The position numbers and the translations under genes are program-made. From the NCBI GenBank assembly GCA_023393815.1, contig JAEXBU010000088.1:1-29954 (forward strand): DNA of 29,954 nucleotides, read 5' to 3'. Every line of letters starts with the position of its first letter. The stretch's first letter is position 1. The notes under the pieces are model-generated. The model was not told where the DNA came from, did not search any database, and saw only the letters and a program-made list of their open reading frames with translations. Below, piece after piece: positions 15,209-23,085 of this stretch. Source of the stretch: Bacillota bacterium (lineage in GTDB: Bacteria > Bacillota > Clostridia > Tissierellales > Peptoniphilaceae).

Positions 15209-16209
15209 AGTAAAAATTTCTTTTCGTTTTCGTGTTTATTTGGGCGCTGCATTAAATCCAATACCGCCTTGCGGGGATCCAGTCCCCTATAAAGGACGCC
15301 GTAGAGTTTCTCTGTAATGGGCATTTCTATGGATCGCTCGCGCGCCAACTCGTAGCAAGCTTTGGTCGTCTTATATCCTTCCACTACCATGCCCACTTTT
15401 TCTATAGCCGCGTCCGGAGCCATACTTCTTCCGATCAGATTTCCAAAACGCCAATTCCTGCTGTGAATACTTGTACAGGTGACGATTAAATCGCCTATAC
15501 CGGAAAGGCCTTGAAAGGTGACGGGCTTTGCCCCTAAAGCGATACCTAAGCGTTGTATCTCCGTAAGACCGCGGGTCATCAGAGCCGCCTTTGCGTTATC
15601 GCCGTAGCCTAAACCGTCGGATAGCCCAGCTCCTAAGGCGATGATGTTTTTTAATGCACCGCCAATTTCCACACCGATCATGTCGTCTTGCACGTAAACC
15701 CGGAAACTGTCGCAGGTAAAAAGATCCTGAGCCCAGATCGCGTATTTCTCTTCTTCTGCGCAAACCAAGACCGTGGTCGGCATGAATTTTGCCACTTCCT
15801 CCGCATGGGAAGGACCGGAGAGAACAATGTAGGGCGCATTGGGTAAAATTTCCTTCGCCACTTGGGACAGACGCAAATGACTCCCTTGTTCCAGACCCTT
15901 CGCCAAATTAATTACGGGAACTTCTGTGCTTACAGTCGCCACCGCTTCGAGACAAGAACGAACGGCCGCCGTGGGCACGGCCAAGACGATCCCATCACAA
16001 CCAGCGATGGCGTCCTCGATGGACAGATGAAACTGAATTTGCGGATTGAATGTGAAATCCTCTAAGTAGCCGGGGTTATCCCCTACGGTACGCGCACGAT
16101 TGTACTGCGCTTCGCTACGCGTATATATATGAACCGAATGCCCGATATGCGCCAGAAGATTGGCGATGGCGCTTCCCCAACTGCCGCAGCCTACTATTGC
16201 GATCTTCAC
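15205..16209 (-). CDS. gpsA: NAD(P)+-dependent glycerol-3-phosphate dehydrogenase
   Basis: GpsA reduces dihydroxyacetone phosphate to sn-glycerol-3-phosphate for phospholipid synthesis. The 334-residue product has the dinucleotide motif IVGCGSWGSA at 5-14, NLAKGLEQ at 101-108, SGPSHAEEVA at 131-140 and GGALKNIIALG with the catalytic Lys187. The C-terminal GLSGIGDLIVTCTS motif is also present. It uses a GTG start (16207-16209) preceded by GGAGG at an 8-base spacing that overlaps the end of plsY. It directly follows plsY, whose product uses glycerol-3-phosphate as acceptor, so the two form a matched pathway pair. Confidence 0.97.
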   Translation of the reverse strand: MKIAIVGCGSWGSAIANLLAHIGHSVHIYTRSEAQYNRARTVGDNPGYLEDFTFNPQIQFHLSIEDAIAGCDGIVLAVPTAAVRSCLEAVATVSTEVPVINLAKGLEQGSHLRLSQVAKEILPNAPYIVLSGPSHAEEVAKFMPTTVLVCAEEEKYAIWAQDLFTCDSFRVYVQDDMIGVEIGGALKNIIALGAGLSDGLGYGDNAKAALMTRGLTEIQRLGIALGAKPVTFQGLSGIGDLIVTCTSIHSRNWRFGNLIGRSMAPDAAIEKVGMVVEGYKTTKACYELARERSIEMPITEKLYGVLYRGLDPRKAVLDLMQRPNKHENEKKFLL

Positions 16210-16210
16210 C

Positions 16211-16798
16211 TTATCTTCCTCCGATCTTATTTTCTCTTCCTTCCTTTATGCGAATCAGATTTTCTTTATGGCGAATAAAACCGAGGATCCAAACCACGAG
16301 CACAGCAATCCCATTGGCCGGCTCGTGGTTGTGAACGACGAGCATGGCCGCCGAAATCACCGTTAAAAAGGTAAGAGAACCGACACTTACATACTTCGTT
16401 GCTTTGCCCGCAAGGACGCCGGCTATGGCCGCTATGGCCACATAAAGGGGTTCGAGCGCGCCCCAAGATCCGAATGTGGTAGCGATGCCTTTTCCGCCGC
16501 GAAAACCTAAGTAAAAGGGAAAGTCGTGTCCAAGGACGACGAAAACACCTGCAAAAAGTCGGATTGATTCCTGCAACATCGGAGCGAGCACGAGCATGGC
16601 GACGACACCTTTTAACACGTCGATGGCAAACGTGGCATAGCCCAATTTTTTCCCCATGACGCGAATGGCGTTGGTCGTTCCCGCGTTGCCGCTTCCTTCA
16701 TCTCGTATGTCCTTGTGGCGAAACCCGCGACTTAATAAGTAGGCCCCGGAAATGGAACCTACAAGATAACAGCCTAAAAGCACAAAAAGCGTCTTCAT
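16211..16798 (-). CDS. plsY: Acyl-phosphate:glycerol-3-phosphate acyltransferase PlsY
   Basis: PlsY is a membrane enzyme that moves an acyl group from acyl-phosphate to glycerol-3-phosphate, the first step of phosphatidate synthesis. The 195-residue product has the three family motifs: GSGNAGTTN near 36-44, GHDFPFYLGFRGGKGIATTFG near 89-109 with breaks for the second and third elements, and several hydrophobic helices. It starts at an ATG overlapping the der stop (ATGA, 16795-16798), implying coupling. The der-plsY-gpsA order is widespread in Firmicutes. The acyl-phosphate partner plsX is not in the window. Confidence 0.97.
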   Translation of the reverse strand: MKTLFVLLGCYLVGSISGAYLLSRGFRHKDIRDEGSGNAGTTNAIRVMGKKLGYATFAIDVLKGVVAMLVLAPMLQESIRLFAGVFVVLGHDFPFYLGFRGGKGIATTFGSWGALEPLYVAIAAIAGVLAGKATKYVSVGSLTFLTVISAAMLVVHNHEPANGIAVLVVWILGFIRHKENLIRIKEGRENKIGGR

Positions 16799-18102
16799 CG
16801 GTTTCTCAGTTCCATTATAATCGGCACACCGTCAAAACGATAGGCTGCACGAATTTGATTTTCCAGGTAACGCAAATAGGTAAAATGGAACAAATCCTTG
16901 TCGTTTACGGATAGAACGATTCTCGGCGGTCTGGCCGATACTTGACTCGCGTAATACAATTTCCCGCGTTTGCCCTTGTCAGAAGGCGGTTGATTCATCA
17001 AAACAGCCCGGTTCATAATGTCGTTCAAAACCCCTGTCTGAATTCGAAGGGAATAGTTGTTGTTCACCACGTGGATCATCTTCAATAACTTTTCCACCCG
17101 CGTACCGGTCAGAGCGGAAATGAAGATCATAGGTGCATAATTCAAAAAGGGCAGTTCCATACGAATGGCCTCTTCGAATTGCTTCATCGTGCGCGTTTCC
17201 TTTTCGATGGCATCCCACTTATTCACGGCGATAATCATGGCCTTGTTGTTGTCGTGGGCATAGCCGGCAATCTTGGAATCCTGCTCACTGATGCCCTCCG
17301 TTGCATCAACTAACAGCACGCACACGTCGGCCAATTCAATACTTCTCAAGGTCCGCACCACGGAATAACGTTCGACCTTTTCGCTGATCTTTTTGCGTTT
17401 TCTCAATCCTGCCGTGTCGATGAGGACGTAATCCGTGTCTTCGTAGTTAAAGAAGGAGTGGATGGAATCGCGAGTCGTTCCGGGAATATTTGTCACAATG
17501 GAGCGTTCTTCCCCTAAAATGCGATTGACCAGTGACGACTTGCCCGCGTTGGGCTTGCCGATAAAGGCCACTTTGATTTCGTCGCGAAAATCTTCTTCTT
17601 CGCCTTTAGGAAACGAGGCCACCGTAGCGTCCAGTAAGTCACCAATGCCGCGAGATTGTTCGGCACTGATCATATAAGCTTCTCCGAGCCCTAATTCGTA
17701 GAACTCGTAGCGATGATCTTCCGATTCTTTCGCATCCATTTTATTGACGACGAGAAGGGCTTTTTTTCCGCTCCTTCGAATGATTGCGGCCACTTCCCTA
17801 TCGACCGTCGTCAATCCTTCTTTGCCGTCCACGACAAATAATAGGACCTGTGCATTTTCCACAGCCACTTCCGCTTGGGCCATTATCTCCGGCATGAAAG
17901 CTTCATCGCCAGACGGATCGAGTCCCCCCGTATCGATTAACGTAAATTCGCGATCGAGCCACGTGGCCTTTGCATAAATTCGGTCCCGCGTAACACCCGG
18001 GGTATCTTCCGTAATGGATATTTTCGATCGCGTAAGCACATTAAACAGAGTGCTTTTTCCCACATTGGGACGCCCTAATATACAGACGACCGGTCTATTC
18101 AA
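16795..18102 (-). CDS. der: Ribosome-assembly GTPase Der (EngA)
   Basis: Der is an essential tandem-G-domain GTPase for 50S subunit maturation. The 435-residue product has G domain 1 (GRPNVGKST near 10-18, DTPGVTRDR, DTGG, NKMD), G domain 2 (GKPNAGKSS near 181, GTTRDS, DTAGLRKR, NKWD) and a C-terminal KH-like domain (PRIVLSVNDKDLFHFTYLRYL region). It begins with TTG (18100-18102) preceded by GGAGGTGA at good spacing, overlapping the end of the DUF512 gene by 8 bases. No closer in-frame ATG fits. It is coupled to plsY downstream. Confidence 0.97.
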   Translation of the reverse strand: MNRPVVCILGRPNVGKSTLFNVLTRSKISITEDTPGVTRDRIYAKATWLDREFTLIDTGGLDPSGDEAFMPEIMAQAEVAVENAQVLLFVVDGKEGLTTVDREVAAIIRRSGKKALLVVNKMDAKESEDHRYEFYELGLGEAYMISAEQSRGIGDLLDATVASFPKGEEEDFRDEIKVAFIGKPNAGKSSLVNRILGEERSIVTNIPGTTRDSIHSFFNYEDTDYVLIDTAGLRKRKKISEKVERYSVVRTLRSIELADVCVLLVDATEGISEQDSKIAGYAHDNNKAMIIAVNKWDAIEKETRTMKQFEEAIRMELPFLNYAPMIFISALTGTRVEKLLKMIHVVNNNYSLRIQTGVLNDIMNRAVLMNQPPSDKGKRGKLYYASQVSARPPRIVLSVNDKDLFHFTYLRYLENQIRAAYRFDGVPIIMELRNR

Positions 18103-19438
18103 CAGAACTCACCTCCAACAATTTTTGTAAAAATTCCGCACCGTTGTTGCTTACGGTGATAATTCTCGCACCGAGTTCTTTTTCCAAATCCTCGACAGTT
18201 ACATCATCCAAAGTGATGGTGCAGTCACTTCGAAACATAGACATTGGTAACATTATAACATCGTGGATTTTACCTTTCAATTGACGGATTACATCTTCGG
18301 CTGTAAGAAGACCCGCCACTTTGACCGTGTCACCGAAGAAGTCATTTTTTATGGCTACCACCTGCAGGACCAAACCCGGAAACTTGTTTTCTACCATACG
18401 GGCGATACTTGCAAATAAAGGCGCCGCATATTCTCCCGTAGCTAGAGTGACTCTTCCTTTATAATTTCCATCGGCAACCCTCAGGGCCTCTTGAAATTCT
18501 TCGTAGAACGAACGCATTAGGCCGACGCCGTTTTCATATTGAGGATAGCCGTCGTAAAATGCCGCTTCGGGAATATTTTTTCCGGCAATAAGGTAGAATT
18601 CATCGGAGGCATAAACCCAATGCCTCCCGCACTTATTCGCCATCTCTTCACCAAAAGCCTCGGCAATAGCGATAACGTCCCGTGCCTGTTCTTTTGTATA
18701 GGGTGAAAGTTTCGGCAAGTGGACTCGATACTTCGATAAACCCACGGGGACCATGGCCACCGAAGCCACTTGCGGCATAAGAGAGGCTAAATCGTTTAAG
18801 GTCCGCCGCAACTCGTCTCCGTCGTTGATGCCAGGCAAGAGGACGATCTGCGCATTCATGACGATCCCTGCATCGGCCAGCCGTTTCATATCTTCCATAA
18901 TCTTTCCTGCCGAAGGATTTTTCAACAGTTTCACGCGAAGAGTAGGGTTGGTCGTATGAACCGATACATTTATGGGACTCAAACCATAGGCAATCATTCG
19001 ATCGAAGTCTTCTTCTTTTATGTTCGTTAAGGTAACGTAGTTTCCCTGGAGAAAAGAAAGGCGGGAATCGTCGTCCTTAATATATAAACTATCCCGCATA
19101 TTCGGAGGCATTTGATCGATAAAACAGAACAAGCACCGATTCGAACAGGTTTTTTGGCGATCCAACAAGGGCGTAACGAAATTAAGCCCTATGGGTTCCT
19201 CTACGTCTTTTTCGATGTCGAATAAAATGAGTTCCCCATCCTTCTTTTCCACGGTAAGGGTAATGTATTCATTGGCCGACTCGTAGCGATAGTCGATAAC
19301 GTCGCGAATCTCTCGGTCATTAATGGCAACCAAACGGTCGCCGGATTCAATCTCCAGTTCCTCGCCAATGGACCCTTTGTCCACGGAAAGTATCGTATTT
19401 AATTCTTTGTGAACGATGTCGATTTCGTAAGGGTTCAT
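18095..19438 (-). CDS. DUF512-family protein: PDZ domain plus radical-SAM-like core
   Basis: This is a 447-residue protein of the conserved but uncharacterised DUF512 family found beside der in clostridia. An N-terminal PDZ-like segment is visible (LSVDKGSIGEELEIESGDRL region, about 17-60). It is followed by a radical SAM-type cysteine motif C-x3-C-x2-C (CSNRCLFCF, near 97-105) and a barrel with SVHTTNP and VLLPGINDGDEL. The C-terminal DUF512 part follows (from about 280; ATGEYAAPLF, LPMSMFRSD). The start is supported by TAGGAGAAGCC before the ATG. The cysteines suggest an Fe-S cluster and SAM chemistry, but no substrate is known. It is first in the 11-gene unit, after a weak hairpin that follows glyA. 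Confidence 0.88.
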   Translation of the reverse strand: MNPYEIDIVHKELNTILSVDKGSIGEELEIESGDRLVAINDREIRDVIDYRYESANEYITLTVEKKDGELILFDIEKDVEEPIGLNFVTPLLDRQKTCSNRCLFCFIDQMPPNMRDSLYIKDDDSRLSFLQGNYVTLTNIKEEDFDRMIAYGLSPINVSVHTTNPTLRVKLLKNPSAGKIMEDMKRLADAGIVMNAQIVLLPGINDGDELRRTLNDLASLMPQVASVAMVPVGLSKYRVHLPKLSPYTKEQARDVIAIAEAFGEEMANKCGRHWVYASDEFYLIAGKNIPEAAFYDGYPQYENGVGLMRSFYEEFQEALRVADGNYKGRVTLATGEYAAPLFASIARMVENKFPGLVLQVVAIKNDFFGDTVKVAGLLTAEDVIRQLKGKIHDVIMLPMSMFRSDCTITLDDVTVEDLEKELGARIITVSNNGAEFLQKLLEVSSVE

Positions 19439-19458
19439 GGCTTCTCCTATCGTAATAG

Positions 19459-19482
19459 AAAAGGACTCTTTCGAGTCCTTTT
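19459..19482 (-). terminator. Hairpin terminator after glyA, possibly leaky
   Basis: AAAAGGACTC and GAGTCCTTTT form a perfect 10-base-pair stem with a four-base loop (GAAA on the minus strand), 4 bases after the glyA stop. Only the four Ts at the end of the stem form a U-tract before CTATT, so termination may be partial and allow read-through into the DUF512-der unit. Confidence 0.65.
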
Positions 19483-19486
19483 CATT

Positions 19487-20719
19487 TTATTTGTAAAGAG
19501 GGAACTTTTCGCAAAAAATCTTGACCCGATCCTTTGCCTCGTCTTTCGTAATCTCTTTTTTCAGCAGGTCGACCATGATTTGCGCCACAAAAGCCGCACC
19601 CTCTTCTTTTGCACCGAGGGTCGTTATGGCCGGCGTTCCGATGCGAATACCGCTGGTAATCGTTGGCGTTTCAGGATCGTAAGGAATCATATTTTTATTG
19701 ACGGCAAGACCGCTTTCGTTTAACAACGTTTCAGCCTCTTTCCCCGTGAGTTTTAAGGAACGAAGATCCAACAAGAGCAAATGATTGTCCGTACCCCCGG
19801 AAACCAAATCGACGCCTTGATCCAAAAAGACTTTTTCCATAGCCTTGGCGTTATCAATAATCTGTTTGCAATACGTCTTAAATTCCGGTTGCGCCGCCTC
19901 ATGGAAAGAAACGGCCTTTGCAGCAATCACGTGTTCCAGAGGACCACCTTGCAGCCCCGGGAATACCGCCTTGTCGATGGTTTTGTGTAAGGCTTCTGTA
20001 CATAGAATGGCGCCGCCGCGCGGTCCGCGCAAGGTCTTGTGGGTCGTGGTAGTGACTACGTCGGCATAAGGCACGGGATTTTCGTGATAGCCCGTAGCCA
20101 CGAGACCGGCGATGTGCGCCATGTCCACCATAAAGTAGGCGCCACTCGCCTTAACCACTTCCGCCATGCGCTTAAAATCGATCTTTCTCGGATAAGCCGA
20201 TGCGCCGGCGATGACCAATTTCGGTTGGCTCTTTTTTACCGCCGCTTCAAATGCGTCGTAGTCGATTCGACCGGTTTTTTTGTCTACACCATAATCTACC
20301 ACGTCGAAGTACTTTCCGGAAATATTCACCGGACTGCCATGGGACAAGTGGCCGCCTTGGTTTAAATTCATACCAAGTATTCTTTCCCCCGGTTTCAACA
20401 GTCCCAAATACACGGCCATATTGGCGTTGGCTCCACTATGGGGCTGCACATTGGCGTGATCGGCACCGTACAGGGCCTTGAAGCGATCGATGGCCAGTTG
20501 TTCTACTTCATCTATGACTTGGCAACCGCCGTAATAGCGGGCGCCGGGCAGTCCTTCGGCGTATTTATTAGTCAAGGGACTTCCCATGGCCTCCATGACA
20601 GCGCGAGAAACGAAATTTTCCGATGCAATCAACTCGATATGGCTTTGTTGACGATGCGTTTCTTTTTGGATTAACTCATAAATAGCCGGATCCCCTTGTT
20701 GTAAGTGCTTGTAGTCCAA
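19487..20719 (-). CDS. glyA: Serine hydroxymethyltransferase
   Basis: GlyA interconverts serine and glycine with tetrahydrofolate, supplying one-carbon units. Signatures are HIELIASENFVS, NKYAEGLPGARYYGG, VQPHSGANANMAVY, MVDMAHIAGLVA and the PLP lysine in TTTTHKTLRGPRGG (Lys228 from this start). I chose the TTG at 20717-20719, giving 410 residues, because AGAGGG lies 6 bases upstream. A second TTG at 20741-20743, overlapping the previous stop as TTGA, would add 8 residues and could work by coupling. It is followed by a hairpin terminator. Confidence 0.95.
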   Translation of the reverse strand: MDYKHLQQGDPAIYELIQKETHRQQSHIELIASENFVSRAVMEAMGSPLTNKYAEGLPGARYYGGCQVIDEVEQLAIDRFKALYGADHANVQPHSGANANMAVYLGLLKPGERILGMNLNQGGHLSHGSPVNISGKYFDVVDYGVDKKTGRIDYDAFEAAVKKSQPKLVIAGASAYPRKIDFKRMAEVVKASGAYFMVDMAHIAGLVATGYHENPVPYADVVTTTTHKTLRGPRGGAILCTEALHKTIDKAVFPGLQGGPLEHVIAAKAVSFHEAAQPEFKTYCKQIIDNAKAMEKVFLDQGVDLVSGGTDNHLLLLDLRSLKLTGKEAETLLNESGLAVNKNMIPYDPETPTITSGIRIGTPAITTLGAKEEGAAFVAQIMVDLLKKEITKDEAKDRVKIFCEKFPLYK

Positions 20720-20739
20720 CTTATCCCTCTTTCTAAGGT

Positions 20740-21318
20740 TCAATACCTGTCGTTAATGTACGTGTCGATTTTCGACCGCTTTTTCTTCTCCATAAAGACG
20801 TGATGCTTGACCAGGCCCTGGTAAATCGCTTTGGACGTGGAGTGCAGAATGTATTCCGGGTACTCGATAAAGACGATTTCAAACAGGCGATCTTGCAAGT
20901 TCTTCCCGTCGCAGTGAACGTAGTAACCGTAGACGTTGCTGTAATTCACAAACTCCAGAATTTCCAAAATCGTATCGTCTTTTTTCCCATAATATTTTTC
21001 CGCTAAAGAAAGGCAACGACTGTACTCCCGATTGCATTTCTGGCGACGCTTCAACCGTCTCGCCTCCATGCGGTAGCCTTTGGCCAGGGCATTGTAGTAT
21101 TGATAATTAAAAATGCCCTTTTCCAATCGGTCGATGCGCAAAAAGGGGCGCACATTACTGTTGTACACATCCTTCAGATTCGTCTGTAGGAATTCCTTTT
21201 TGTTTAAATCCCCGCGCTCATAGGCGCGTATCAAAGCGCTGCGCCTTTCCATAAAATGCTGAAACCACTTGTCGCAAATTGGTTCCATGGTCAAGCGATC
21301 GTCATCATAAGAACGCAT
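20740..21318 (-). CDS. Uncharacterised conserved clostridial-type protein (192 aa)
   Basis: I do not firmly recognise this soluble, charged protein; it resembles the DUF6648-type proteins of Clostridia, which is a memory-based impression. It is mostly helical, with a run of basic residues (MEARRLKRRQKCNR near 83-96), aromatic-rich segments (GIFNYQYYNALAKGYR near 68-83 and YSNVYGYYVHCDG) and a basic C-terminus. No enzymatic motif or membrane segment is seen. The ATG at 21318 lies 14 bases inside the end of a 29-codon frame and lacks a clear ribosome site, which suggests coupling; an internal ATG at residue 11 also lacks one. It abuts glyA. Confidence 0.75.
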   Translation of the reverse strand: MRSYDDDRLTMEPICDKWFQHFMERRSALIRAYERGDLNKKEFLQTNLKDVYNSNVRPFLRIDRLEKGIFNYQYYNALAKGYRMEARRLKRRQKCNREYSRCLSLAEKYYGKKDDTILEILEFVNYSNVYGYYVHCDGKNLQDRLFEIVFIEYPEYILHSTSKAIYQGLVKHHVFMEKKKRSKIDTYINDRY

Positions 21319-21394
21319 TGATCAGTACCGGCAACACCATAGCCACGCATAAAACCAGTGCGACGATGCGGATAATTGTCTTGTTCGATTTCAT
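21305..21394 (-). CDS. 29-residue single-pass membrane peptide, Prli42-like in form
   Basis: A 30-codon frame reads MKSNKTIIRIVALVLCVAMV then LPVLINAFL, stop. It has a short basic N-terminus and one hydrophobic helix of about 22 residues, ending directly at the membrane face. GGGG and AGGA elements lie within 10 bases before the ATG (21392-21394). The frame fills the gap between the P-loop gene (18 bases away) and the 192-residue gene (14-base overlap). The shape is like that of the 31-residue stressosome-anchoring Prli42 peptides and other DUF4044-type mini-proteins of Firmicutes, but this is a resemblance in length, charge and helix only. It could be a leader peptide for coupling. Confidence 0.55.
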   Translation of the reverse strand: MKSNKTIIRIVALVLCVAMVLPVLINAFL

Positions 21395-21412
21395 TCCTGT
21401 CCCCGCCAGTCG

Positions 21413-21838
21413 TTACCCTTCCAAGGAAACTTCTTTTGCGTATTGCTTTAATCCTTCGGGAAGATCCGCCTCTACATAATTGACGTTAATGTAGATTTCT
21501 CGATTTTCCATGCCCAAGGCTTCCAAGCGCTCAGCCAGTTCCTTCAAATCATCTATGGACAGATCGACAACTTTATACATACCGTCTACATAGACCTTTT
21601 CCAAGTCGTAGTCCATAGCGAGCATCCCCGTTAAAAAACCGTAAAATTCGTCTAAGCTCTTCAAATTGTATTCCGTTGCGTTGATTAAGCGTACATTATA
21701 GTCCAAGCTGAAAATATGATCGTCATCCACTTCAACAAAAGCGATGTTTCCGTTGCCGCCCTCGTGATCTGCATTGGCGTGGTCGATTAACCATTTCGTT
21801 TTGCCTGCACCTTTTGTTCCTAAAATGTAATGAATCAT
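21413..21838 (-). CDS. Small P-loop nucleotide-binding protein
   Basis: This 141-residue protein has a clear Walker A motif near its N-terminus (LGTKGAGKTKWL) and a plausible Walker B (KVYVDGM near 87-93). The remainder alternates strands and helices like a minimal ATPase or kinase fold. No sensor, lid or substrate motif identifies a function; similar clostridial proteins are often mislabelled as PilT-like. I chose ATG 21836-21838 because AAAGG lies 9 bases upstream; an ATG three codons earlier lies directly against that site. It lies between the radical SAM gene (20 bases) and the 29-residue membrane peptide. Confidence 0.75.
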   Translation of the reverse strand: MIHYILGTKGAGKTKWLIDHANADHEGGNGNIAFVEVDDDHIFSLDYNVRLINATEYNLKSLDEFYGFLTGMLAMDYDLEKVYVDGMYKVVDLSIDDLKELAERLEALGMENREIYINVNYVEADLPEGLKQYAKEVSLEG

Positions 21839-21858
21839 TGTGATCATCCTTTCTCTCT

Positions 21859-22803
21859 TTATTTCCTATACAAGCGGCCTTGCAACCGATTGTTTGTCAC
21901 CATTTGTCGGACGATTTCGTCGCGAATGTAGTACCAACTTCTGTTCCAATTCGCAAACAGCACGTCCTCTTCCGGCGCGCGCCCCAAGAGGCGGCCAACG
22001 ACTATCTCTGGCGGACAGTGTTCCAAAAATAGAATCACCCGCTCCATAAATTCTTCCATGGGCAAAGGCTCAAATTCCCCGGATCGATACATATCGGCAA
22101 GCTTTGTATGCTTTGCCACGTACAAGTTGTGAATCTTTACCTCGTCTACTCCGACGGTGCCTAAGAGCTTCGCCCCTCGGACGATGTCTTCACGCGAATC
22201 CCACGGAAGATCCAAAATCATATGGGTACAAAGCCGAAGGCCTTTCTCCTTAATCCGTTTTGCGGCATCGATAAATTCATCGACCCCATGGCCCCGATTG
22301 ATGCGGCGCAAAGTTTCCTCGTTGACCGACTGAAGACCCAATTCAAAGGTTACAATCTTATCCGGGAAAATCTCTTTTGCCGCGTCTAAATAGGCGGAAT
22401 CGACACAATCGGGTCGGGTGGAAATGGAAATACCGACAATATCCTCACCGGCGACAGCCATAAGATTCTTCTTAAAATCCTCCAATGGTAAATAAGTGCC
22501 CGTAAAGTTTTGAAAATAAGCAATAAAACCGTCGGCTTTATAACGCGCTTTCATTCGCGCTTTATTCTCTTGAAACTGTTCGCGAATGCTTCCTTGAATC
22601 CACTCGAAACTTCCTCCCTCTTCGCCGCAAAAGATGCATCCTCCCACGCCTTTGGTGCCGTCGCGATTCGGACAGCTGCCGAATAGATGAATGGGCACCT
22701 TATATACCTTCTTTCCAAAGGTTTCCTTCGCGTAGGCGCTGAAGCTGCGATAGGGTAGTGACTCCGTAATATTAAACTCCTTGGTCTTCCACGTCTTCCG
22801 CAT
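21859..22803 (-). CDS. TIGR01212/YhcC-family radical SAM protein
   Basis: This is a radical SAM protein of the YhcC/YtqA group, whose reaction is unsettled (a tRNA-modification role has been proposed for some relatives). The Fe-S cysteines follow the family pattern C-x11-C-x2-C (CPNRDGTKGVGGCIFC), then FQNFTGTYLPLE, GISISTRPDC, TFELGLQSVNEETL and HMILDLPWDSREDIV. The given start is the nearest ATG (22801-22803), but that ATG has no ribosome site and lies inside the preceding gene. A perfect AAGGAG lies instead 6 bases before an ATT codon at 22768-22770, which would give a family-like N-terminus of normal length. The gene follows the DUF1292 gene and probably depends on its translation. Confidence 0.88.
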   Translation of the reverse strand: MRKTWKTKEFNITESLPYRSFSAYAKETFGKKVYKVPIHLFGSCPNRDGTKGVGGCIFCGEEGGSFEWIQGSIREQFQENKARMKARYKADGFIAYFQNFTGTYLPLEDFKKNLMAVAGEDIVGISISTRPDCVDSAYLDAAKEIFPDKIVTFELGLQSVNEETLRRINRGHGVDEFIDAAKRIKEKGLRLCTHMILDLPWDSREDIVRGAKLLGTVGVDEVKIHNLYVAKHTKLADMYRSGEFEPLPMEEFMERVILFLEHCPPEIVVGRLLGRAPEEDVLFANWNRSWYYIRDEIVRQMVTNNRLQGRLYRK

Positions 22804-23083
22804 AGAGACGTTCAAATTCATCGGCAACTTTATTGAAATACTCTTCATCCTCGATAAAGATCAACTCCAATTCGCCTTCGTCCTGTTCCGTGTATTCGTA
22901 AAGGAGGACGGACGCATCTTCATCGACCTCATCGTCCTTTAAAGGCAACAAGGCAATGTAGTCCTTTTCTTCGTAGTCAAAAGCACCGATGACAGCACAG
23001 TCCATCTCGCTGTCGTCTTCCAACGTCAGCGTAATGACGTCCAATTCCTCGGGATCGTGTTCGTGATTGTGATCTTGGCTCAT
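22772..23083 (-). CDS. DUF1292-family acidic protein (YrzB-like)
   Basis: This 103-residue, strongly acidic protein matches the DUF1292 pattern: ITLTLEDDSEMDCAVIGAFDY, then DYIALLPL, SVLLYEY and ELELIFIEDEEYFNKVADEF with the closing aromatic-acidic stretch. The His-rich start (DHNHEHD) is a small oddity. The function of the family is unknown. I chose ATG 23081-23083, two bases after the pepD stop, with AAAGGA just upstream. The same frame stays open to 23296 through pepD, but that part is only a shadow of pepD. Neighbours on both sides are enzymes without an obvious link to it. Confidence 0.85.
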   Translation of the reverse strand: MSQDHNHEHDPEELDVITLTLEDDSEMDCAVIGAFDYEEKDYIALLPLKDDEVDEDASVLLYEYTEQDEGELELIFIEDEEYFNKVADEFERLYAEDVEDQGV

Positions 23084-23085
23084 AT

